DNA from: JANOXC01 sp031418215
Lineage (GTDB): Bacteria > Bacteroidota > Bacteroidia > AKYH767-A > OLB10
Assembly: GCA_031418215.1 (NCBI GenBank)
Contig: JANOXC010000174.1
Location: 1 to 56,979, forward strand
Direction of reading: 5' to 3'
DNA length: 56,979 nucleotides
Shown here: positions 51,783 to 56,979 of the stretch, piece by piece
Numbering within the stretch: position 1 is the stretch's first letter
Layout: every line of letters begins with the position of its first letter
Made by a program: the position numbers and the translations under genes
The notes under the pieces: model-generated
Databases searched by the model: none
What the model was told of the DNA's origin: nothing
What the model saw: the letters and a program-made list of their open reading frames with translations, nothing else

Positions 51783-51920
51783 TATTATAAAAATTGCTTT
51801 TAATTGTTTTATCAATTAAATGGAGAACAGACTATTAAATTTACCATGAGTACCTATTTGGCTCAATTTCAAAATCAATACAATGTTTTTATTGTTAGAC
51901 CAGTAATTTAATTATTTCAA

Positions 51921-53450
51921 ATGAAATTTAAATCTTTTGTATTAACTGTGTTATTTATAGCTCTTTTTGTTCAAGCAAAAGGTCAGTTGTATTATTTGAA
52001 AGACTTTTATGATCAAAACTATAACTACCCCGGCATATCGATGTTACAATTGGAAGACAAAAGCCTGGTTATTTGTTCTCGATATGCAATAGTTAAAACA
52101 GATTCCAGTGGTAATTTTATCTGGGCTAAAACTTATAATTACTTCCATGAAAAGTTAGTCAGGGGAAAAGATGGCTATATATATATTGGCGGAAATTATA
52201 ATTATAAAGAATATTTGACAAAAATCGATACAGCAGGAGCATTAATATGGACTAAAATATTTACTATCGGGGATACTGACGACTGGGTATGGCTTCATGA
52301 CCTGATTGCCAATGAGGACTCATCAATTGTTCTTGTTGGTGAGTACCGTTTTATTTCCAATTTAACTATTGACTCAGCAAAAACATTTTTCCTTGTAACT
52401 GACACCACTGGCCAGATCATTATGTCAAAAACGTACAGCCTTTTGGGTGATTTTTTTAATGGCACCTTCTCAATAACCAGAAGATCAAATGGCAATTATC
52501 TGCTCGCCGGGTATAAAGGAAATGAGGACTTGGAAGAATCAGACGGTTTTTTACTGGAAGTTGACAACTCCGGCAATCCGGTGCAAGGACATTCTGTTGG
52601 CACGAATACCAATGAATTTATTAAAAGTGTTTATAAGGATGGAGAAAACTTTGTGCTTAATTTATCAAATATTAATGGTGTTGTTCCATCAGCTTCCTTA
52701 ATACCAATTTTGGTTGGCATTGACAGCAGTTTTAATAAAAGTTGGAGTAAGATTTATAATTACACTTGCAATGGCCCCCTTTTTGAACCACTTATAGTAA
52801 ATAAAATCAATAATAACTATATAAGTAATTCGTGCTATGAAATAGTTGAAATAGATTCAACCGGATTAATTATCAGCAGGAAACCTGTCGTAATTGGTGG
52901 TTTACCATATACTTTTTTCAGTTCATTTATTAATGATGGGAAAGATATTTATTATTCAGGTGGAGATTGGAATAATACATTTATGGTAGTTGCCAAATCC
53001 GACAGCACTGGTTATATGGGCTGTACACAAATTAATAATCCGGTTTTTCCATGCTATCTTTCTGATACAATTTCTATTCAGTCACATATAATTTATGCTG
53101 ATAGTTTTTCAGTGCCGGATTCTGCTTCAAATGTCAATATTGCATGGCCTAGTTCCACGACTCATATAGATTGTATGACAACAGGGATTGATGACACATC
53201 TAATGGTAATTCAATTCCAATTAAAATTTTTCCCAATCCTGCTCACTCATCCATTAACATTGAACTAGCTGATTTCCATTACAATTCTTTGAGCCTTAGA
53301 ATTAATGATATGTTTGGAAGAACGATATTGATAAGGCAGGTCGACAAATCAATGATTCTGGAACTAAATAACATGTTTACTGCAGGAATATATCTGTTAA
53401 CATTTTACAATAGTGTAGAAAACTATAACATTAAGTTAGTTATTAACTGA
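51921..53450 (+). CDS. Secreted protein with T9SS type A sorting tail
   Basis: 509 residues with signal peptide (FKSFVLTVLFIALFVQAKGQ). The body is made of repeated strands such as 'IVKTDSSGNFIWAKTYNY', 'LTKIDTAGALIWTKIF' and 'LLEVDNSGNPVQGHSVG', resembling delta-60 or SBBP-like propeller repeats. The last ~80 residues (IKIFPNPAHSSINIELADF...GIYLLTFYNSVENYNIKLVIN) are the sorting domain. The next gene starts nine bases later, so they are an operon. Ligand unknown. Confidence 0.87.
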   Translation: MKFKSFVLTVLFIALFVQAKGQLYYLKDFYDQNYNYPGISMLQLEDKSLVICSRYAIVKTDSSGNFIWAKTYNYFHEKLVRGKDGYIYIGGNYNYKEYLTKIDTAGALIWTKIFTIGDTDDWVWLHDLIANEDSSIVLVGEYRFISNLTIDSAKTFFLVTDTTGQIIMSKTYSLLGDFFNGTFSITRRSNGNYLLAGYKGNEDLEESDGFLLEVDNSGNPVQGHSVGTNTNEFIKSVYKDGENFVLNLSNINGVVPSASLIPILVGIDSSFNKSWSKIYNYTCNGPLFEPLIVNKINNNYISNSCYEIVEIDSTGLIISRKPVVIGGLPYTFFSSFINDGKDIYYSGGDWNNTFMVVAKSDSTGYMGCTQINNPVFPCYLSDTISIQSHIIYADSFSVPDSASNVNIAWPSSTTHIDCMTTGIDDTSNGNSIPIKIFPNPAHSSINIELADFHYNSLSLRINDMFGRTILIRQVDKSMILELNNMFTAGIYLLTFYNSVENYNIKLVIN

Positions 53451-53459
53451 TATATATAT

Positions 53460-55673
53460 ATGAAAAAACTAAGAGCAATATTGTTCATTTCTATGTTTGT
53501 TAACAACTCATTTGCTCAAGACCTGATTGACCCATATAGAGCTTATGTAGGCCAAGTTCCACCCTTTGCAAAAACAATAATTTCATCAATTCCTTATACT
53601 GTTTATGATTCCAAAGATGAAAGGAATATTAATGGGGGATATACTGGTGAATACATGATTTCATTAAATCATTCACATTGGGCCAATGATTGGTACTATG
53701 CAGATACATTAGTCGATCCATCGAGCTGGGCACCATTAGCCAAAACATATAAAATGGAAGTAGTGTCTTTTCCATTCACGCTTAACTGTTTTAATGATCC
53801 ATTGGGTTGTGCATCTTCAGTGAATGAACGAAAGTTATTTATGCCGGAAGATATTTATAGCTCGTCATCTAAAAGTTGGGGCGATATCAAAAATATCAGA
53901 GATTCCGGATTAATGGCATTGAATGGCCCTGGAGCGCCAATTAGCGGTGGCGATGGAATGCGGGAGGCATTGGTAAGCACCTTTTTTATCCAGAATGTTC
54001 CGTTTCAAGGTAATAGAAACCTTTTGCCTCATACCATTATTAAACATACAGTTTATCTACATTGCACAAGTGATCCGTTATCAGATAAAATCGATTCTAT
54101 TGTTTGGGTGTATGATAACACAAGAGGAAGAATGAATTATTATCCCTTTGTATCGGATAATTTAAGCGGAGCTAACGGTTCTTATCGTTGGGACGTGGTA
54201 TTTTTGCCTGAATTAATATCTAAGCCTTATACCCTTGATTTTGCTATGTTGGGAACTCATTACAATGATACTTCAAATAATGATTGGGTCAATGGTGGCA
54301 CAATCAATTATCATTTATCTAATAATGGTATTGCAACCCCTTGCAATCCGGGTACAAGTAAACCGTATTTTCCAAATTCACAATATGATCTATTTGCTTA
54401 TAGTAGTTATAATACTTATAATTTTAGAGCAGAATATGACTTTTCCCATGGTCATCCAGGCCCGTTTTCACTTTATACAACTTATTTAAGGAATAGCACT
54501 GGAACCTCTTTAGCGGGGTATCTATTAAATTCTGGATTACTTACGATTCAGACTTCTGACATTGGAATCAAGCATAAATACTTTATTGACAAGGGCTTTC
54601 CTTTTTTTGATTTGTCAGTAATTAATCCGACTGAAAAAATTATTTATAATCCATCGGAAGTTACTGTAATTGCTGATGTTATTTCTAGTGCTATCACTGA
54701 AATTGTATTTCCAACTGGTTATACTTTCAAAACAATATTGGGAAGATACCCTTCAACGTATGAAGTGAACGATGCGAATACAATTGAGAATGGAGGCCCC
54801 TATTCAGATCCAAGGGATGTTCCAGTACCGGTAAATGCAGCTGATTTAGTCGCTCCCGGCGGCAATCTAAATTATCCGGAAGTAAGTTGGGATGACCCAT
54901 CAACGTGGCTATTGGACGAGCGTTATGGCTATTATTACATGGAAAACAATGGGAAAATTACTGTTGAACCCTGTGTCAGAATATTCGATGCAATCTTCGA
55001 ATCAAAACAAGGAGGTACGCTGATTTTTGAAGAGTACCCATCTGTAAAAAACCCGGCTCGCTTTAAAACTATAACCGATGGAGGAGCTGTATTAAAAAAT
55101 TATGCTGCTATTCAATATGTTCAAAATGGAATAATTACACAACCCTATCCATTAATATATATAGCACAAAATAAAATATATGCTGGCAAACAGGTTGACC
55201 CGGATGCTACTGCACTTGTTGGTTCATATACTGTCGAATCAGGTGCAAATGTAACTTTTCGTGCAACGGAAACTGTATATTTAAAAAATGGGTTTCATGC
55301 AAAAAACGGAAGCGCATTCAGAGCACATTGTCCAAACATTACCTATACACCATGTAACGCGACATTTGCCGTTTCCGGCTCACGCATGGCATCCAATAAT
55401 ACAGAAACCTTAAAAAGCCATTCTAACTTAAGTGTTATGCAGGAAATGGTTGTTTCACCAAATCCAGGCAACGGCGTATTTGAAATTAAACTTTCTGATT
55501 CAAAAACAAATTATCATTTATCCGTTACTGACATTTATGGTCGTATGATTGTTGAAAATAACTCAAAGGTTGGAGTACAAAATCTGGATTTAAGAAATCA
55601 ACCAGCAGGAATATATTTTGTTACCGCTATAACTCCTTCAAAAAAGCTGATAGAAAAAATCATAAAGCAATAA
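53460..55673 (+). CDS. Large secreted protein with T9SS type A sorting tail
   Basis: 737 residues with an N-terminal signal (LRAILFISMFVNNSFAQ). Its middle (~480-660) contains YMENNGKITVEP...LIFEEYP and VTFRATETVYLKNGFHAKNGSAFRAHC, the pattern of '3-coathanger stack' domains of this phylum. The C-terminal ~80 residues (VVSPNPGNGVFEIKLSDSKT...GIYFVTAITPSKKLIEKIIKQ) form a T9SS sorting domain. It starts nine bases after the preceding gene, behind a TATATATATATG stretch. No catalytic motif is visible; function unknown. Confidence 0.87.
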   Translation: MKKLRAILFISMFVNNSFAQDLIDPYRAYVGQVPPFAKTIISSIPYTVYDSKDERNINGGYTGEYMISLNHSHWANDWYYADTLVDPSSWAPLAKTYKMEVVSFPFTLNCFNDPLGCASSVNERKLFMPEDIYSSSSKSWGDIKNIRDSGLMALNGPGAPISGGDGMREALVSTFFIQNVPFQGNRNLLPHTIIKHTVYLHCTSDPLSDKIDSIVWVYDNTRGRMNYYPFVSDNLSGANGSYRWDVVFLPELISKPYTLDFAMLGTHYNDTSNNDWVNGGTINYHLSNNGIATPCNPGTSKPYFPNSQYDLFAYSSYNTYNFRAEYDFSHGHPGPFSLYTTYLRNSTGTSLAGYLLNSGLLTIQTSDIGIKHKYFIDKGFPFFDLSVINPTEKIIYNPSEVTVIADVISSAITEIVFPTGYTFKTILGRYPSTYEVNDANTIENGGPYSDPRDVPVPVNAADLVAPGGNLNYPEVSWDDPSTWLLDERYGYYYMENNGKITVEPCVRIFDAIFESKQGGTLIFEEYPSVKNPARFKTITDGGAVLKNYAAIQYVQNGIITQPYPLIYIAQNKIYAGKQVDPDATALVGSYTVESGANVTFRATETVYLKNGFHAKNGSAFRAHCPNITYTPCNATFAVSGSRMASNNTETLKSHSNLSVMQEMVVSPNPGNGVFEIKLSDSKTNYHLSVTDIYGRMIVENNSKVGVQNLDLRNQPAGIYFVTAITPSKKLIEKIIKQ

Positions 55674-55731
55674 GTTCAAATTAAGTGAACTACGAAAGAG
55701 CACGAATAAACGAATGGCAACTTGTAAATTT

Positions 55732-55819
55732 TTATTTTTTATTTTTCAAATCAATAATACTAGTGACCGAACCATCATTCACCAATGATACTTTCATATC
55801 AGCGCCAAATTCCCCGGTG
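55732..55819 (-). pseudogene. dtd: C-terminal fragment of D-aminoacyl-tRNA deacylase
   Basis: About 28 codons read TGEFGADMKVSLVNDGSVTS, then IIDLKNKK and a stop, in frame. This is the C-terminal end of Dtd (LVNDGPVT motif, here with Pro changed to Ser). It starts a few bases after the stop of the second MazG-like gene. The rest of a dtd gene is not adjacent, so it is a remnant. Confidence 0.75.
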
Positions 55820-55823
55820 CTGA

Positions 55824-56147
55824 TTATAGCTTATTATTCTGCTTGTGACGCGCGGAATCCCTGTTGGTTTTCTTCTCCAGGTTGAGCCGCATCGCCTCTT
55901 CCAGATCAACTCCAGTCTGGTTGGCTATGCAGATTAACACAAATAAGACATCGGCCATTTCATCTGCCAACATTGCATCTGACTCCCCTTCTTTGAACGA
56001 CTGATCGCCATATTTTCTTGCCATGATCCTTGCAAGCTCCCCTACTTCTTCAGTTAGTAAAGCCATGTTGGTGAGTTCACTGAAATAGCGGACGCCATAT
56101 TGTTTGATCCAGTTGTCGATTTCTTGTTGGGTTTGTTTAATTGTCAT
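55824..56147 (-). CDS. MazG-like nucleotide pyrophosphohydrolase (copy 2)
   Basis: 107 residues, the same as copy 1 apart from about 15 changes concentrated at the ends and in SDAMLADEMAD. The metal-binding EEVGE and DEMAD motifs are intact. Upstream on the same strand (and across the ORF6N gene) is dtd; just downstream is a dtd remnant. The dtd-mazG order looks duplicated and rearranged. Confidence 0.9.
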   Translation of the reverse strand: MTIKQTQQEIDNWIKQYGVRYFSELTNMALLTEEVGELARIMARKYGDQSFKEGESDAMLADEMADVLFVLICIANQTGVDLEEAMRLNLEKKTNRDSARHKQNNKL

Positions 56148-56298
56148 GTGTTGTGATTACAAAAAGTGGAGTTAAGGTTTAAAGTTCAAAATTAAGCATT
56201 AATCAAAAGTAACACTAACATTATTCTAACATGAACTATTTACACTCTTATTTCTAGCAATATATCGCTATTGTTAATCTTTTGATAGTAAATTATTA

Positions 56299-56826
56299 TT
56301 GCGCTTCAATCCAAATTACCTGCAACTACAAAACATTCAAACAAAAATTTATGACTTGCGGGAGCAAAAAGTGATGCTTGACTTTGACTTAACTTTGATG
56401 TATGAAGTTGAAACCAGGGTTCTAAAGCAAGCCGTAAAACGCAATAGCGATCGATTTCCAAGTGATTTTATGTTTCAAATGTCTAAATCAGAATGGCAGG
56501 AGGTTATCACAAATTGTGATAACCTCTCGGAAACAATAAAATTTAGCCCTGCCTTGCCATTTGCCTTTACTGAACAAGGTGTAGCTATGCTTTCCAGTGT
56601 ATTGAAAAGTAAAAAGGCATTGGCGGTCAATATTGCAATAATGCGAGCATTTGTCTTTATGAGAAAGTATGCACTATCGCATAAAGACTTGACAAAAAAG
56701 TTGAAAGAATTGGAAATGAAATACAATCAACAATTCAAAGATGTTTATGAAGCAATTAATTATTTATTGAAAAAAGATAATCAGGAAAAAGCACAGAGTG
56801 CAAGAAAAAGGATTGGATATAAATAG
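56299..56826 (+). CDS. ORF6N-domain protein
   Basis: 175 residues, starting at TTG; no ATG lies in frame after the upstream stop at 56,275. The ORF6N core is clear: IYDLREQKVMLDFDLTLMYEVETRVLKQAVKRNSDRFPSDFMFQMSKSEW, then LPFAFTEQGVAMLSSVLKSKKALAVNIAIMRAFVFMR, and a coiled-coil tail. ORF6N/KilA-N proteins are found in phages and mobile elements and often bind DNA. It is inserted between the dtd and mazG genes on the opposite strand, followed by GAATAGT tandem repeats. Function unknown. Confidence 0.88.
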   Translation: MRFNPNYLQLQNIQTKIYDLREQKVMLDFDLTLMYEVETRVLKQAVKRNSDRFPSDFMFQMSKSEWQEVITNCDNLSETIKFSPALPFAFTEQGVAMLSSVLKSKKALAVNIAIMRAFVFMRKYALSHKDLTKKLKELEMKYNQQFKDVYEAINYLLKKDNQEKAQSARKRIGYK

Positions 56827-56895
56827 TGAATAGTGAATAGTGAAAAGTGAATAGCGAATAGTGAATAGTGAATAGTGAAAAGTGAAAAGTGAAAA
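56824..56895. repeat. GTGAATA/GTGAAAA tandem repeats
   Basis: About nine units of GTGAATA with variants GTGAAAA and GCGAATA follow the ORF6N stop codon. Non-coding; possibly a slippage-prone spacer. Confidence 0.8.
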
Positions 56896-56921
56896 AAACC
56901 GAAATTTTTACAACAACAATT

Positions 56922-56979
56922 TTATTCCCTGTTTTTTGAATCGACGACAATTGTTACCGGCCCGTCATTCACCAAATTC
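56922..56979 (-). CDS. dtd: D-aminoacyl-tRNA deacylase, C-terminal part (gene continues beyond window)
   Basis: The last 18 codons are NLVNDGPVTIVVDSKNRE and a TAA at 56,922-56,924. LVNDGPVT is the Dtd C-terminal signature. Dtd removes D-amino acids mischarged onto tRNA. Only the end is in the window; the start lies further right. Confidence 0.8.
   Translation of the reverse strand, partial: NLVNDGPVTIVVDSKNRE

Overview
This window looks like the chromosome of a low-GC member of the Bacteroidota, probably an environmental relative of the Chitinophagales/Sphingobacteriales. Four things point there. There are several secreted proteins with type IX secretion (T9SS) type A sorting tails and SprB-type repeats. 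Several genes have TAnnTTTG promoter elements. The rRNA-independent housekeeping genes are in typical arrangements (thrS-infC-rpmI-rplT, atpD-atpC, clpP-clpX, thyA-folA). The intergenic DNA is full of short palindromes and tandem repeats of the kind common in this phylum. The species cannot be named from the sequence alone.

Layout. 1-2.4 kb: the translation operon thrS (3' part only), infC (which appears to start at an AUA codon behind a perfect AGGAGG), rpmI and rplT, closed by a terminator. 2.5-9.3 kb: a minus-strand T9SS cargo region containing a ~2 kb tandem duplication. A large beta-helix adhesin-like gene and a propeller-like gene are each followed by second copies, and the second adhesin copy survives only as its C-terminal ~130 codons. 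9.9-12.3 kb: a universal stress protein and a secreted protein. 12.4-22.6 kb: a tightly packed eight-gene minus-strand operon for a surface glycan or glycolipid: a glycosidase-like/GT2 fusion, an ABC exporter, two GNAT-like proteins, two related glycosyltransferases and two hexapeptide acyltransferases. 22.8-28.5 kb: an RNA methyltransferase, then a RhuM-like gene and a single-chain MmeI-like restriction-modification enzyme. 28.6-36.7 kb: a TPR lipoprotein, recA, a membrane protein, atpC-atpD, a di-haem lipoprotein, ribF and an LRR protein. 36.7-39.5 kb: a TPR-adenylate cyclase and a decayed paralogue. 39.8-48.5 kb: an OppC-like permease, an H1-like/SWIB protein, a flavin reductase, tRNA-Leu, tig, clpP, clpX, folA and thyA. 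48.7-57.0 kb: a lipoprotein, a CNNM/CorC protein, two near-identical MazG-like genes, fragments of dtd, three secreted-protein genes (one frameshifted) and an ORF6N gene.

How it works together. Most genes are core functions. The accessory material falls into three kinds: surface display (T9SS cargo and the glycan operon), defence (the MmeI-like enzyme with RhuM), and signalling (a cAMP cyclase with TPR sensor repeats). The strongest candidate for an undescribed system is the 10.2 kb glycan operon with its paired enzyme sets and the GH-like/GT2 fusion. The repeat biology is also notable: palindromic repeats sit in frame inside a cyclase gene, a 7-bp tandem repeat sits between a start codon and the signal peptide of an adhesin, duplicated hairpins show a compensatory base change, and there are several recent gene duplications with decayed copies.
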